From Rhizobium sp. 16-449-1b (GTDB lineage Bacteria; Pseudomonadota; Alphaproteobacteria; Rhizobiales; Rhizobiaceae): a DNA stretch of 64,000 bases. Below, piece after piece: positions 63,978 to 64,000 of this stretch (within the stretch, counting starts at the first letter, position 1; every line of letters begins with the position of its first letter). Where the stretch lies: contig NZ_JAGHMH010000014.1 in NCBI RefSeq assembly GCF_017741935.1, positions 186,001 to 250,000 on the forward strand, in the 5' to 3' direction. A program made the position numbers and the translations under genes. The notes under the pieces are model-generated. The model did not search any database. It was not told the origin of the DNA and worked only from the letters and a program-made list of their open reading frames with translations.

Positions 63978-64000
63978 CAGGACATCATTGAGGAAAATGA

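Overview
The window is GC-rich, gene-dense chromosomal DNA of an alphaproteobacterium, almost certainly a member of the Rhizobiaceae (Rhizobium / Neorhizobium / Agrobacterium group). Pointers are the acnA-ccmABCDG and dapF-mtaB-ftsY-yciB neighbourhoods, a CenR/OtpR-type regulator followed by a cyclic-nucleotide-binding protein, an IalB-family protein, DUF2794, a GlnK-AmtB pair, a ybhL-type RNA leader in front of a BAX-inhibitor-1 gene, and several families of short palindromic repeats of the kind scattered through Rhizobium genomes. No named species can be fixed from the sequence alone.

Layout. 1-4202: end of an acetyltransferase gene, a palindromic repeat, then translation and secretion genes on the minus strand (trmD, rimM, rpsP, chorismate mutase, ffh). 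4520-11480: a metallo-beta-lactamase-fold hydrolase, a repeat-rich gap, then the plus-strand run dapF-mtaB-ftsY-yciB-DUF2585. 11530-17547: aldo/keto reductase, YkuD transpeptidase, cenR plus cNMP-binding protein, xthA, GNAT, DUF2794 and DUF1223. 17803-24145: acnA divergent from the cytochrome c maturation genes ccmA-B-C-D-G; ccmA and ccmB are separated by two repeat elements. 24345-31530: SixA-like phosphatase, leuC, an amino-acid ABC permease and binding protein without an ATPase gene, an SRPBCC protein, a DUF2007-like protein, an unrecognised gene, and rplS. 32073-35303: NCS1 permease, an IS remnant, a small membrane protein, and the BI-1 protein with its RNA leader. 35483-42824: ybbP-ybbA-tesA, thpR, a low-molecular-weight phosphatase, pterin dehydratase, YkvA, an ECF sigma factor, and an IalB protein. 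43244-50547: rlmN, a three-gene ABC importer, LysE exporter, SDR, argG. 50670-61426: LolA-like, ftsK, amtB/glnK, tesB, a UbiH-type hydroxylase, a MITE-like element, Trm112, LON-domain protein, CnoX, ProX. 61682-64000: tRNA-Gly(GCC), followed by phage-derived genes (RHH regulator, excisionase-like protein, S49 protease, one unknown) that look like one end of an integrated element.

Most genes are housekeeping and keep their textbook neighbours: Ffh and FtsY form the SRP pathway, CcmABCDG is part of system I cytochrome c maturation, GlnK gates AmtB, and TesA-YbbA-YbbP form a conserved cluster. The distinctive content is non-coding: at least four repeat families occupy most gaps longer than 250 bp. 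One copy lies inside the ftsY reading frame, where it is translated in frame. A 275-bp element with 33-bp terminal inverted repeats supplies the stop codon of the UbiH-type gene. The tRNA-Gly end carries two copies of a perfect CCTATATAGG palindrome between divergent regulator genes.
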